Shown one piece after another: positions 45,841-55,156 of a stretch of 64,000 bases of DNA. The DNA comes from Verrucomicrobiales bacterium (GTDB taxonomy: Bacteria; Verrucomicrobiota; Verrucomicrobiia; Verrucomicrobiales; DEV007): NCBI GenBank assembly GCA_016795505.1, contig JAEUHH010000029.1:1-64000 (forward strand). The letters are read 5' to 3'. A program made the position numbers and the translations under genes. Every line of letters starts with the position of its first letter. Within the stretch, counting starts at the first letter, position 1. The notes beneath the pieces were generated by a model. That model searched no databases. It saw nothing but the letters and a program-made list of their open reading frames with translations, and was not told the DNA's origin.

Positions 45841-47286
45841 TCAGGCGCGATCATCATCGGCATCGTCTCCGGTCGATGGATCGAGTCGGCGGAATTTCAC
45901 CTCCTGCACGCTGCGCTCGTCGGCGCGGGTCACGGTGACCTCATAGTTGTCGACCACGGCGCTTTCCCCCTCGCGGGGCAGGTGGCCGATGACCTGGGTG
46001 ATGTAGCCGCCCACGGTACTGACGTCGGGGCTTTCCAACTCCAGGTCCTCCTCGTGCTCGGTCAATTCGTGCAGCGAAAGCGTGCCATCGACCACGAACT
46101 CGCTCTCGCTGACCCGGCGGAATTCCTTGTCCGGCTCGTCAAACTCGTCCTGAATCTCGCCGACCAACTCCTCGACCACGTCATCGAGCATCACGAGCCC
46201 GAGGGCGCCGCCAAACTCATCCACCACGAGGGCCAGATGGGCGTGCTTCGAGAGAAAGGTCTGCAACAGCGTGTCCAGCGGCATCAGCTCGGGCACGGAG
46301 ACGATGTCGCGTTTGATGGCGAGCAGGTTGGGACGCTCCGCCCGGGTCTCGCCGAGCAGGTCCTTGATGTGGATGAGCCCGATGGTGTCGTCGAGATGCC
46401 CTTCGACCAGAGGAAAGCGGGTGTGCTTGGTTTCGATGGCGATGGCGAGGTTTTCCTCGAACGACTTCTGCGTATCGAGCACGACGACCTCGTTCCGCGG
46501 CGTCATGATGTCGCGCACGGTGAGTTCATTCAGCTCGAGGGCATTGATGAGAATGCCGGCCTCGACCTCGGTAACTTCGCCGGCGCCGCCCGTCTGCTCA
46601 ACCAGGATGCGCAACTCCTCGGAGCTGTGGATGGAGCCGTGCTCGCTCGCCGGCTCGATGCGGAACAGGACGCGCATCAGCCAGATCGAGCAGCCATTGA
46701 GCAGCCAGATCGGCCAGCGAAACAGCCAGTAAAACGCGTGCAGCGGATGGCCGCAGAGCAGCGAGGTGCCGAGGGCTTTGCGAATGGCGAGCCCCTTGGG
46801 CATCATCTCGCCGACCACGACGTGGAGGAAGGTGATGACCGAGATGCCGATCATGAAGGAAATGGTCCGTATCCAGCCCTCGGAGAGACCGAACTGGCTC
46901 AGCAGGGGTTGGAGCAGGCGGGAGACAAAGGGCTCGCTGACGGAGCCTAGCACGATACTGGCGATGGTGATGCCGAGCTGACAGGCCGATAGGTAGGCGT
47001 CCAGATGACGCACGATGTGCAGGGCCATCTTCGCGGACCCGCGCCCCTCCTCGACGAGGGGGTCGAGCTGGCTGGCCCGCACTTTGACCAGCGCGAATTC
47101 GGCGGCGACGAAAAAGCCGTTCATCAGCACGAACAGCACGAGCAGAAAGACCTGCCAGCCGAGATAGCCGGCAGAGAACTCGCTGTAGTGCAGCACGATG
47201 GGCTCATTCGAGGCCAGGGCGAGCAGTGGTCCGACGGAGAGGACGGGAAGATCGGCAGGCGTCATCGGGACGGCGGGAGCGGACAT
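45841..47286 (-). CDS. CNNM/CorC (hemolysin C) family transporter
   Basis: 481 residues. Domain order: a DUF21/CNNM membrane domain (about residues 40-220; FLLVLFVLMNGFFVAAEFALVKVRASQL and VVVGEMMPKGLAIRKA), a CBS pair (VRDIMTPRNEVVVLDTQ... and LVVDEFGGALGLVMLDDVVEELVGEI) and a C-terminal CorC_HlyC domain (VDGTLSLHELTEH...VGGYITQVIGHLPREGESA). The family is linked to magnesium and cobalt efflux and resistance. It follows fmdB and rpsN on the same strand with gaps of about 80 bases. Confidence 0.9.
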   Translation of the reverse strand: MSAPAVPMTPADLPVLSVGPLLALASNEPIVLHYSEFSAGYLGWQVFLLVLFVLMNGFFVAAEFALVKVRASQLDPLVEEGRGSAKMALHIVRHLDAYLSACQLGITIASIVLGSVSEPFVSRLLQPLLSQFGLSEGWIRTISFMIGISVITFLHVVVGEMMPKGLAIRKALGTSLLCGHPLHAFYWLFRWPIWLLNGCSIWLMRVLFRIEPASEHGSIHSSEELRILVEQTGGAGEVTEVEAGILINALELNELTVRDIMTPRNEVVVLDTQKSFEENLAIAIETKHTRFPLVEGHLDDTIGLIHIKDLLGETRAERPNLLAIKRDIVSVPELMPLDTLLQTFLSKHAHLALVVDEFGGALGLVMLDDVVEELVGEIQDEFDEPDKEFRRVSESEFVVDGTLSLHELTEHEEDLELESPDVSTVGGYITQVIGHLPREGESAVVDNYEVTVTRADERSVQEVKFRRLDPSTGDDADDDRA

Positions 47287-47368
47287 GGGAGATCCTCGGG
47301 CCGCCGCGGTGTGATCCCGCCGGTGCGACTTCGACCCTCGGCGTCATCGGCCGAATCGGAGGCTGGCT

Positions 47369-47620
47369 TCATAGCTTTTCGTAGACTCCCTGATCCCGCC
47401 GCTGCAGCACGGTGAAACCGGCGCTTTTCGCATCGGAAACCGAGAGCGGTTTCGCGATCTTGGGCGTATTGACCCGGGAAATGACCTTTTTCACCGGTCG
47501 GCGGCACAGCGGGCACTTTTCCAGAGCCGGCCGGTCCACGGGACGACGCAATTCAAAACCGCGGCTGCAAACCCGGCAGCCCTCCTCGGTATTGACGGCG
47601 ATGTATTCGTAAATGGGCAT
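47369..47620 (-). CDS. FmdB family zinc-ribbon protein
   Basis: 83 residues, beginning MPIYEY as is standard for the family. Two knuckles, CRVC and CPLC, make the zinc ribbon; the usual EC of the first pair is replaced by EGCRVC. The tail KPLSVSDAKSAGFTVLQRRDQGVYEKL is unique. FmdB-type proteins are small regulators or of unknown role. Position between rpsN and the CNNM gene suggests co-transcription. Confidence 0.8.
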   Translation of the reverse strand: MPIYEYIAVNTEEGCRVCSRGFELRRPVDRPALEKCPLCRRPVKKVISRVNTPKIAKPLSVSDAKSAGFTVLQRRDQGVYEKL

Positions 47621-47689
47621 CTGAGGCCGGAGTGGCGGTCGGAAACGCCGCCCACCGGCAATCTCAACGCTGGCGGAAGCGGCAGACGA

Positions 47690-47959
47690 CTACCAGCTCG
47701 ACTTGGTGACACCGGGAATAAGGCCCCGGCAGGCCAGCTCGCGCAGGGTGATACGCGACATCCGGAAACGGCGGTAGAAACCACGGCGACGACCGGTTAC
47801 CTGACAGCGATTGACCAAGCGGGTCGGGCTTGCATCACGCGGCAACAGGGTGAGACCGATGTAGTCTCCCTGCTTCTTGAGTTCCGCACGCAGCTTGGCG
47901 TATTTTTCCACGGTGCGTTTTTTCCGCGCATTGCGCTCGATCCAGCTTTTCTTGGCCAT
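47690..47959 (-). CDS. rpsN: 30S ribosomal protein uS14
   Basis: 89 residues, the zinc-independent long form. It carries [14 protein letters not shown] and the conserved C-terminal block [39 protein letters not shown]. The CxxC pairs of the zinc-binding form are absent. It is outside any large ribosomal operon here, as is common for single-copy secondary uS14 genes; whether another copy exists cannot be judged. A possible promoter (TTGAAT, 15-base spacer, TACATT) ends 10 bases before the ATG. Confidence 0.93.
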   Translation of the reverse strand: MAKKSWIERNARKKRTVEKYAKLRAELKKQGDYIGLTLLPRDASPTRLVNRCQVTGRRRGFYRRFRMSRITLRELACRGLIPGVTKSSW

Positions 47960-48065
47960 AGTGGGCGGGAATGTACCGTTTCTGGGGGAAATTCAAGGAG
48001 AAATCCCACTCTTGAGGCTCTTTTCTGGGATTGCATTGCTGGGGCGAAACCGTCAAGATGCCCTC

Positions 48066-48875
48066 ATGTCGACGTTTTTCCCCTCCACTGCAAGCTTCTG
48101 GGCGTTTTTGAGCCTTTCGATTACCATCCTGCCCGCGCAGGAAGCGAAACCCGACCCGGCACCTCCAGCTGATGCCCCGGCGAAGGATGCCCCGGCCGCC
48201 ACGGATCGCGACTGGCTTGAGTCCTATTATGAAAAGCCCTCGCCAGAGCAGTTTGTCGAGAGAGTCCGCGAGTTCAGCGAAGATGGCACGCTGCTGAACG
48301 AGCAGGCCCGGCCGGCGCTGGTCGCCTTTATGAGCCAGGTCATCCGCCAGAACCGGGACAAGGTGGCCGACTGGCACGGCTCCCTGCGGGGTCTGTCCCC
48401 GGAGGAAATGCAGGTCGTGAACACGGCGCTCCTTTACGCCCGCATCGACGAAGCCGACGCCATCTTGAAAGAGCAGATCGGCGAGGAGGAGTTCAAGAAG
48501 GCGCTCGATGAGACGCCGAAGATCCTCGAGGTCCAATTGGCCCAGCCCCAGACCATCAGCATGCTATGGGGCTACTTTTACGCCACCGGATCGGACTCGG
48601 CCATCCGCCGCATCGTCTCGTGCTTCATCTATGAGGACGCGCCGGAGAATCCGGAATTCGCCAAGATTCCCGAGGGTTTCAAGCCCTTCTACGCCGAATT
48701 GCCAGATATCGCGGCCTGGACGCTGGTCAGCAATGCCCAGCGCCACCCGAAAGTCGTCGAAATCCTCCAGCAATTCGACAAGACGGAGGACGCCCTGACC
48801 CCGACGGAGCGCCGACTGCTGCGGGAAAAGGTCTTCGATGTCCTTAAAGCCGAAGAGGCCGCGCCGGCCAACTGA
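48066..48875 (+). CDS. Exported hypothetical protein
   Basis: 269 residues from ATG 48066. A hydrophobic N-terminus (FWAFLSLSITILPAQ) predicts export, followed by a Pro/Ala-rich linker (PDPAPPADAPAKDAPAA) and a mostly helical acidic domain (LNEQARPALVAFMSQVIRQNRDKVADWHGSLRGLSPEEMQVVNTALLYARIDEAD region). No known family is recognised. A longer in-frame upstream region overlaps rpsN and is rejected. It is convergent with aroE at four bases. Confidence 0.6.
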   Translation: MSTFFPSTASFWAFLSLSITILPAQEAKPDPAPPADAPAKDAPAATDRDWLESYYEKPSPEQFVERVREFSEDGTLLNEQARPALVAFMSQVIRQNRDKVADWHGSLRGLSPEEMQVVNTALLYARIDEADAILKEQIGEEEFKKALDETPKILEVQLAQPQTISMLWGYFYATGSDSAIRRIVSCFIYEDAPENPEFAKIPEGFKPFYAELPDIAAWTLVSNAQRHPKVVEILQQFDKTEDALTPTERRLLREKVFDVLKAEEAAPAN

Positions 48876-48879
48876 TCGC

Positions 48880-49755
48880 TCAATCGCCGAAAACGGCCTC
48901 CAGCCCGGCTCGCATCACTGCCGCGTCGGGGGTGCGACCGGTCCAGTATTCGATACCGATCACGCCCTGTCCGACCAGCATCGCGAGCCCGTCGATGACG
49001 CGGCAGCCAAGCGCCTCGGCCTCGCGGACCAGCCGGGTGCGCGGGGGATTCGGGATCACATCGGCGACGACCATGCCGGGGCGCAGCGATTCCACCGCCA
49101 AAGCCAGGCGGGCATCGACATCGGGATACAGGCCGATCGAGGTGGCGTTGACCACGATGTCGGTGTCTTCGGGCACGATGGCATCGCCGTCCCAAGGGCG
49201 GTAATCGACCTCCAGCGTACCGCCTGTCGCCGCCGTCACCGGTCCGCGCAGGAGGGTCTCCAGATCACGGCCCCGCCCGTCGCCCCGGTTGAGCACAGTG
49301 ATTTTCCGCACCCCGGCGAGGGCCATTTCCACCGCGATGGCCCGGGCCGCCCCGCCGGCACCGAAGATGAGCATCGATTTGCCGGCCGGATCGTCGATTT
49401 CGCGAAAGCTGGCCACGAAGCCCTTGCCGTCCGTGTTCTCGCCGATGAAACGCCCGTTGCGGTTGACCACGCAGTTCACCGCGCCCATCAGCGAGGCCGA
49501 CTCGCCGAGTCCGTCGAGCAGCGGAATCACCGCCACTTTGTGCGGGATGGTGCAGTTGAACCCGCGAAAGCCGAACGCCCGTGCACCCGCCACCGCCGCG
49601 GGCAGATCCTCGGGGCGCACCTCCAGAGTCAGATAGCGCCAGTCGAGCCCCATGGCGCGAAAAGCCGGCTCGATCATGGCCTGGGTGGGATTCTCCGCCA
49701 CGGGAAAGCCAAAGCAGCCGACCAGTTCCTGTTTGAAATTCAATTCTGTTGCCAT
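48880..49755 (-). CDS. aroE: Shikimate dehydrogenase
   Basis: 291 residues from ATG 49755. Substrate-domain motifs are GFPVAENPTQAMIEPAF (usually S-x-S here) and FNCTIPHK with the catalytic Lys; GENTDGKGF is the usual GxNTDxxG site. The Rossmann motif is IFGAGGAARAIA, and the C-terminal VVNATSIGLYP and DGLAMLVGQGVIGIEYWTG agree. It reduces 3-dehydroshikimate to shikimate in aromatic amino acid synthesis. The PVAENP variant (in place of PVxHSxSP) suggests a divergent AroE-like or quinate-type enzyme. An upstream extension to 50058 is a shadow frame. Confidence 0.85.
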   Translation of the reverse strand: MATELNFKQELVGCFGFPVAENPTQAMIEPAFRAMGLDWRYLTLEVRPEDLPAAVAGARAFGFRGFNCTIPHKVAVIPLLDGLGESASLMGAVNCVVNRNGRFIGENTDGKGFVASFREIDDPAGKSMLIFGAGGAARAIAVEMALAGVRKITVLNRGDGRGRDLETLLRGPVTAATGGTLEVDYRPWDGDAIVPEDTDIVVNATSIGLYPDVDARLALAVESLRPGMVVADVIPNPPRTRLVREAEALGCRVIDGLAMLVGQGVIGIEYWTGRTPDAAVMRAGLEAVFGD

Positions 49756-49876
49756 GGGGGCGGATAGTAGGTGGCGAAACGACCGGCGCCAAGCCCGAAT
49801 GCCCGGATCGCCCTCCCGCAGGCCGCCGCGTGATCGCGTGTCGCTTCCGGCTCGTCGTAGCGGCCCGATCGCGAGT

Positions 49877-52756
49877 ATGAATGACGGCGTGAAACGCCTG
49901 ACTGCCTTGCTTCTTTTCCTCGCCCCGCTGGCCGGACCAATCCGGGCGGAAATACCCGCTCCCCATTGGATCTGGAGCGATTCCGACCCATCGGGCACAA
50001 CAACAAGCCGACAGGTGTCCCTCGACGGCCCGGTGGAGAGCGCCACGCTGCGGGTCACGGCCGACTTCGCGGCGGTCCGGGTCAGTCTGAATGGAAAGCC
50101 GGTGTTCGCGCTCGATTCCTACGATCCGCCGACCGAAATTGACCTCACCCGGTCCCTTCAAATCGGGGAAAACCGGCTCGATGTCACCGCGACAGCCGTC
50201 GATGGCCCCGCGGCGCTCGCCTACGCCCTGGTCATCCAGCCCCGCGATGGCGAAGCGCGCCACATCGCCAGCGGCTCCACCCCGTCACCGGGCCTGCGCG
50301 ATCTCGGGGCTGTCACACCGACGCGCTGGGCGCTGAACCGACTCCCCGATGTCAGTCCCTTTGCCGAATACAACCAGTGGAGAGAAGCGCTCGCCGGTGA
50401 CCCAGCCGCCGTGGCGAATCCAGGCGACGCCCGGCTGTCGCCCCTGCCGGCCGGCTTTGAAATTGAAAAAATCCGCGACGCGCGTCCCGACGAGGACTCC
50501 TGGATCAGCCTCGCCATCGATCCCAAGGGTCGCCTCATCGTCGCCCGGGAACAAAAAGGCCTGTTGCGGCTGACCTTGTCGGACAACGGGCGGGAGATCG
50601 TCTCCGCCGAGACCATCGACGACACCCTGGAGGAGTGCCGGGGCATCGAGTGGAAGGACGGCGCCCTCTACGCCCATGCGAACCGCTCCAAGACCCTCTA
50701 CCGACTGCGCGACACGGATGGCGATGACCGATTTGACGAAATCGTACCGCTCCTGAGCACCGAAGGCGGATCCGGCCACGGCCGCAACGACCTCGTCACC
50801 GGTCCCGACGGCGCCCTGCACGCCATCTTGGGCGACGACATCGCGGTCCCCGAAAACGCCCCCCGCCGCGCCCGCCCGGAGGCTGGCGCACCAAAAGAAC
50901 TGGGTCACTGGGCACGCTGGATCGGGCGCCCCGACGGCACCGGTACCTGGGAGGCGCTCACCCGCGGACTACGCAATCCCTATGGCATCGACTTCAATGC
51001 CGACGGCGAGCCTTTCACCTACGATGCCGACAACGAAGGCGACGTCGGTCTCCCCTTCTACCGTCCCACGCGGATCAATCACCTCGTCTCCGGAGCCAAC
51101 TACGGCTGGCATCAGGACCGGGGAAACTCCCGCAGCCTCCCCATCCACGCCCCCGACAGCGTGCCGACCACCTACGATGTGGGCCGCGGCTCACCCACCG
51201 GGGTTAAATTCGGCACCCGCAGCCATTTCCCCCAGCCGTGGCGCGAAGCGCTATTCGCCCTCGACTGGGCCTACGGACGCATCGTCGCCGTCCATCTCTC
51301 GCCCCATGGCGCAGGCTATCTCGGCAGCGGCGAGATTTTCCTCGAAGGCCGTCCCCTCAATGTCACCGACCTCGATTTCGATGCCGACGGCGCCCTGTGG
51401 TTCATCACCGGCGGACGCAAGACTCAGTCCGCGCTCTATCGCATCCGTTTCACCGGAGCCAAGCCAGCGCCAGCGGAGAGCGAGCAGGACCGCGTGCGGG
51501 CCGAGCATTCCCGTCAGGCCCGGGAGACCCGGCGCTCCCTGGAGCGTTTCCATGGCCATGCCGATCCCGCCGCCATCGCGGCCGCCTGGCCCCATCTCGG
51601 CAGCCCCGATCCCTGGCTCCGGCATGCCGCCCGCGTCGCCGTCGAGTGGCAACCGGTCGATACCTGGCGGGAAAAGGCTCTCGCCGCCGAAGGCAATCTC
51701 GCCGGTCTGACCGCCCTGCTGGCCCTCGCCCGTGCGGGCGGTGACCCCGACCGCTCCGCCGCCTCGGACCGGGCTTCGCGGTTTGCCCTGTCACCCGACG
51801 CCAGCCGCATGGAGAAACTCACCCTGCTCCGAATCCACGAACTCGCCGGCCCACCCATCCGGCCCGACGACCGGCGGCGCCTCGCGGAGCAGTTGTCGGC
51901 CTTCAAAAGCGACCTTTCCGAGCCCGTCCAGCGCGAGTTGGCCCGCGCTCTCATCGCACTCGACTCGCCCGACGGCGTCACGTTTGCCCTGGAGCGTCTC
52001 GCCGCCGCGGACGATCAATTGGAGCGCCTCCACTACCTGGAGGCCCTCGCCGAGGCCAAGACGGGATGGAACGAGGATCGTCGCAGCCTCTTTTTCACCA
52101 CCCTGGCCCACGCCAAGCGCTTTTCCTACGGCGACCGCCTCATGATTCCCTTCTTTCAGGGCCTCGAAGGGCAGTCCCTCGCCCAGGTCGAAAACGCTGC
52201 CGACCGCGATCGATTTACCAAAATGCTGGCCGGCGAGTCCGACGACAGCCCGCCTGTCGTGGCCCGGCCCTTCGTACAACATTGGACCACCGACGCGCTG
52301 GCCCAACCTGCCGAGCACAAGCCCGATCCCGGCCGTGGCCGCGACCTCTACGCCGCCGCCCTGTGCGCGCGCTGCCACGTCTGCGGCACCACCGGCCGAC
52401 CCGTCGGTCCGGATCTCACCCACGTGGCCAACCGGTTCAGCCGCCGCGATCTCATCGAGTCCATCGTCGAACCCTCAAAAGTCGTCGCCGAAGTGCATCG
52501 CAACGTCATCGTCACCCGCACCGATGGCACCACCCTGCAGGGACGCATCATCCAAAACGATTTCCGCGAGTCGAAACTGATCCTTTCCACCAACCCCTTC
52601 GCCCCAGCCGAAACGGTCACCCTGCCGAAGTCCGAAATCAAAAGCTGGGAGGAATCTCCCGTCTCCCCCATGCCTCCCGCTCTGCTCGACACCTTGAGCC
52701 GCGAGGAGGTCGAAGACCTGCTGGCTTTCATCCTCGGCGGCGGTCGGGTCGAATGA
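49877..52756 (+). CDS. PVC-type heme-binding CxxCH protein
   Basis: 959 residues from ATG 49877 with a signal peptide (VKRLTALLLFLAPLAGPIRA). Order: an N-terminal galactose-binding-like domain with a tryptophan-rich start (APHWIWSDSD), a six-bladed propeller (LAIDPKGRLIVAREQKGLLRL, GRNDLVTGPDGALHAILG, GLRNPYGIDFNADGEPFTYDADNEGDVG, DLDFDADGALWFITGG), a HEAT-like helical region and a C-terminal cytochrome domain with CARCH near residue 831. A closing beta domain (VTRTDGTTLQGRIIQNDFRESKLIL) follows. This build is restricted to Planctomycetes and Verrucomicrobia. Function is unproven. Confidence 0.87.
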   Translation: MNDGVKRLTALLLFLAPLAGPIRAEIPAPHWIWSDSDPSGTTTSRQVSLDGPVESATLRVTADFAAVRVSLNGKPVFALDSYDPPTEIDLTRSLQIGENRLDVTATAVDGPAALAYALVIQPRDGEARHIASGSTPSPGLRDLGAVTPTRWALNRLPDVSPFAEYNQWREALAGDPAAVANPGDARLSPLPAGFEIEKIRDARPDEDSWISLAIDPKGRLIVAREQKGLLRLTLSDNGREIVSAETIDDTLEECRGIEWKDGALYAHANRSKTLYRLRDTDGDDRFDEIVPLLSTEGGSGHGRNDLVTGPDGALHAILGDDIAVPENAPRRARPEAGAPKELGHWARWIGRPDGTGTWEALTRGLRNPYGIDFNADGEPFTYDADNEGDVGLPFYRPTRINHLVSGANYGWHQDRGNSRSLPIHAPDSVPTTYDVGRGSPTGVKFGTRSHFPQPWREALFALDWAYGRIVAVHLSPHGAGYLGSGEIFLEGRPLNVTDLDFDADGALWFITGGRKTQSALYRIRFTGAKPAPAESEQDRVRAEHSRQARETRRSLERFHGHADPAAIAAAWPHLGSPDPWLRHAARVAVEWQPVDTWREKALAAEGNLAGLTALLALARAGGDPDRSAASDRASRFALSPDASRMEKLTLLRIHELAGPPIRPDDRRRLAEQLSAFKSDLSEPVQRELARALIALDSPDGVTFALERLAAADDQLERLHYLEALAEAKTGWNEDRRSLFFTTLAHAKRFSYGDRLMIPFFQGLEGQSLAQVENAADRDRFTKMLAGESDDSPPVVARPFVQHWTTDALAQPAEHKPDPGRGRDLYAAALCARCHVCGTTGRPVGPDLTHVANRFSRRDLIESIVEPSKVVAEVHRNVIVTRTDGTTLQGRIIQNDFRESKLILSTNPFAPAETVTLPKSEIKSWEESPVSPMPPALLDTLSREEVEDLLAFILGGGRVE

Positions 52757-52803
52757 AGTCAGCAGGCCGCCTTTCCCCTTTTTCTGCGGGTCACGAGCCT
52801 CTT

Positions 52804-55116
52804 TCAACGGATCACCACCACTGCCGCCTGCTCATTCTCGCCGGCAGCGCTGATGATGGACGGGACAGCCTGGGCGGCCAGGACGGCCTGCCAGGCGACC
52901 GCAGCGCCCAGACTCTCGCCAAGGATGCGGGCGGGTGAAACGGCCCGGCCGGAAAACGCTGCCCACGCGGCGGCCTCGGCAGCATCGAGTCCGGGGTCGC
53001 CGTCTTTCCGATCAAACAGGGTAGCATATCCGATCAAACAGGGTTCCATCGAAATCCCCGCCGCCAGTCCGGCGACGACATCGGGCCGGGGTCGCGCGGC
53101 GGTGTAAAGCTCGGGGCCGAGGATGTGAGTCAGGCTTGGGCCATCGATTTTGGCCGTTTTGGCAGCCTCGAGATAGAGGGCACCGGCGCCTTCAGCAAAG
53201 GTCACACCGGGGGCGAAGAGCTGGACGGCCTCGGCACAGAGCCAGTCGTACTCCTCGGCACCCACCACGACGACCCCGTCGCAGTCGCCATCTTCGATCC
53301 AGCGGACCGCGATTTTGACTGCCTCGACGAACTGGGAAGAATCGCCGACGAGGGTGTAGCACGGCCCCGTGCTGCCGAGCAGGGCGGCGAGGTGGCTGGC
53401 GGGGGCATTGTAAACGGTCTCGGGAAAGAGAATGGGACTGGCGAGCGCGGGATCGCCGATGACTTCGCCGAAGAAACGGGCGCTGTATTGGACGCAGCCA
53501 TTGACGAGGGCGTAAACGATGCCAAGCCGGGTGCTCCCGCCCCGGACGGCGGCGGCTCGCGGCTCGCCGATGGCCTCCAGGGCGGCGGCGACGGCATAGC
53601 GGGCCACTGAGCTGGAGCGCCGGAGCCGGGGATCGCGGAGGAAGGGAAATTTCTCAACCGGCGGCGGCACGCGGCGAACCGGCACCGCCCAGGGCCGGCC
53701 CTCGCGGACAATGGGCTCGGGGGGCGTCAGGCTGGCCGGATCGGCGAGGGCGGCATCGAGCGCCGCGGCAGTCCAGCCGGCGGGAGAGACGGCGCCCCGG
53801 CCGCGGATGACGATGTGGTACGGCAAATCCGTTGCGGCGGCGGCCACGGCGTGGCTTTCGTCATAAGCCGCGAGGATGAGGGAGGCATTCGATCCACCGA
53901 AGCCGAAGGAATTCGTCAACACGCGCCGGACGCAGGCATCGCGCGGCTGGCGGACGAGGTCGAAGGTGCAGACGGGATCGGGTGTCTCGACGGTGGTGGT
54001 GGGCGGCAGGAACTGCTCGCGCAGGGCCATGAGGGAGATGACGGTCTCGACCGCGCCGGCCCCGCCGAGGAGATGGCCGATGGCGGACTTGGTGCTGCTG
54101 ACGCGGATGGCGCCCACCTCCGCGCCGGCCCAGCGCTGGATGGCGCGACCCTCGGCGATGTCGTTGAGCGGGGTGCCGGTGCCGTGGGAGTTGAGATAGT
54201 CGATATCGGCGGGCCGCAGCCCGGCCTGGCGACAGGCCATCTGCATGGCACGCAGGGCGGCATCGCCCTCGGGATGCGGCTGGGTGAGGTGGTGCAGGTC
54301 GGTGGCGACGCCATAGCCGACGATCTCGGCGAGGATTTCCGCTCCCCGGCGGCGGGCGGCATCAAGGGACTCGATGGCGAGCATGGCCGCGCCCTCGCCG
54401 AGCGCCAGTCCGTCGCGGTGGGCATCGAAAGGTCGCGGCGGGACGTGGGTGGTGAGGGCCTGGAGCGAGTCGAAACCGGCGAAGACGAGTCGGGCGAGGG
54501 CATCGTAGCCCCCGGCAAAGACCCGCTCTGCCTCGCCACGACGGACGAGCCGGCAGGCGTGACCGATGGCATTCGCCCCGCTGGCGCAGGCATTGCTGAT
54601 AATGGTGATCGGTCCGGCGAAGCCCAGGGCATCGGCAAGATGGACGGCCTGCCGATGGGTCTGGTAGTTGCGGATGCGGGTCATCTGGCCGCGGCGGCAG
54701 TCGGGGGTGGCGATGGCCTGCTCGTAGTAAGCCTCGCCCAGGGTCATGGCTCCGGCCGAGGTGCCGAGGCAGAGGGGAAGCGGCTCGGCGCGCACGGCAT
54801 CATCCCATCCGGCTTGGCGCCAGGCTTCATCTCCGGCATGCAGGAGCAGACGGGAGGCGCGGTCGAGCCGAAGGGTTTCGCGGGAGCCGAGACGATGGGC
54901 GGGCAGATCGGGCGGCAGAATGACCTCCCCGGCGAGGCCGACCCGCTGGCAGTTGGTGTCAAACAGGGTGATGGGGCGGAAGGCGAGCCGTCCCTCGCGA
55001 AAGCCGTCTGCGTTTTCCCGCCACCCGAGCCCCATCGATGTGATGATCCCGACACCGGTGATGACAACCCGGCGATCCCGGGGGAAAGGTGTGGCTATGC
55101 AGGAAAGACGCGACAT
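52804..55116 (-). CDS. Two-domain beta-ketoacyl synthase fusion (KS plus degenerate KS)
   Basis: 770 residues from ATG 55116. The N-terminal domain (about 15-420) is a FabF-like KS with C177 ([12 protein letters not shown]), H311 ([11 protein letters not shown]) and K343/H348 (STKSAIGH). The second domain restarts at [12 protein letters not shown] (about 430) and follows the KS fold ([11 protein letters not shown]). At the nucleophile site it reads [10 protein letters not shown] with no Cys, and no HGTGT or K-x4-H is seen, so it resembles a chain-length-factor partner fused to its KS. The C-terminal part includes a 22-bp repeat pair. Product and acyl carrier partner are unknown. Confidence 0.75.
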   Translation of the reverse strand: MSRLSCIATPFPRDRRVVITGVGIITSMGLGWRENADGFREGRLAFRPITLFDTNCQRVGLAGEVILPPDLPAHRLGSRETLRLDRASRLLLHAGDEAWRQAGWDDAVRAEPLPLCLGTSAGAMTLGEAYYEQAIATPDCRRGQMTRIRNYQTHRQAVHLADALGFAGPITIISNACASGANAIGHACRLVRRGEAERVFAGGYDALARLVFAGFDSLQALTTHVPPRPFDAHRDGLALGEGAAMLAIESLDAARRRGAEILAEIVGYGVATDLHHLTQPHPEGDAALRAMQMACRQAGLRPADIDYLNSHGTGTPLNDIAEGRAIQRWAGAEVGAIRVSSTKSAIGHLLGGAGAVETVISLMALREQFLPPTTTVETPDPVCTFDLVRQPRDACVRRVLTNSFGFGGSNASLILAAYDESHAVAAAATDLPYHIVIRGRGAVSPAGWTAAALDAALADPASLTPPEPIVREGRPWAVPVRRVPPPVEKFPFLRDPRLRRSSSVARYAVAAALEAIGEPRAAAVRGGSTRLGIVYALVNGCVQYSARFFGEVIGDPALASPILFPETVYNAPASHLAALLGSTGPCYTLVGDSSQFVEAVKIAVRWIEDGDCDGVVVVGAEEYDWLCAEAVQLFAPGVTFAEGAGALYLEAAKTAKIDGPSLTHILGPELYTAARPRPDVVAGLAAGISMEPCLIGYATLFDRKDGDPGLDAAEAAAWAAFSGRAVSPARILGESLGAAVAWQAVLAAQAVPSIISAAGENEQAAVVVIR
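53010..53045 (-). repeat. 22-bp-phased repeat pair inside the ketosynthase gene (locus 7)
   Basis: Plus-strand CCGATCAAACAGGGT occurs at 53008-53022 and CCGATCAAACAGGGTT at 53030-53045; read on the minus strand both units are ACCCTGTTTGATCGG, 22 bp apart and nearly identical. They encode [14 protein letters not shown] in the degenerate KS domain. This is the best-conserved pair in the window. Confidence 0.82.
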
Positions 55117-55156
55117 GTCGGGGAATACGCCCCAGTGTCCGGCACGGAGTCGGGCT

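Noticed and set aside
47837-47860. ACAGGGT in rpsN as a further member of the 22-bp repeat
   Set aside because: Only one unit is present and it encodes the conserved GLTLLPRD stretch; no partner at 22 bp.
49755-50058. N-terminal extension of aroE
   Set aside because: The added residues overlap the divergent PVC-heme gene start and have no family match; ATG 49755 starts at the normal AroE N-terminus.
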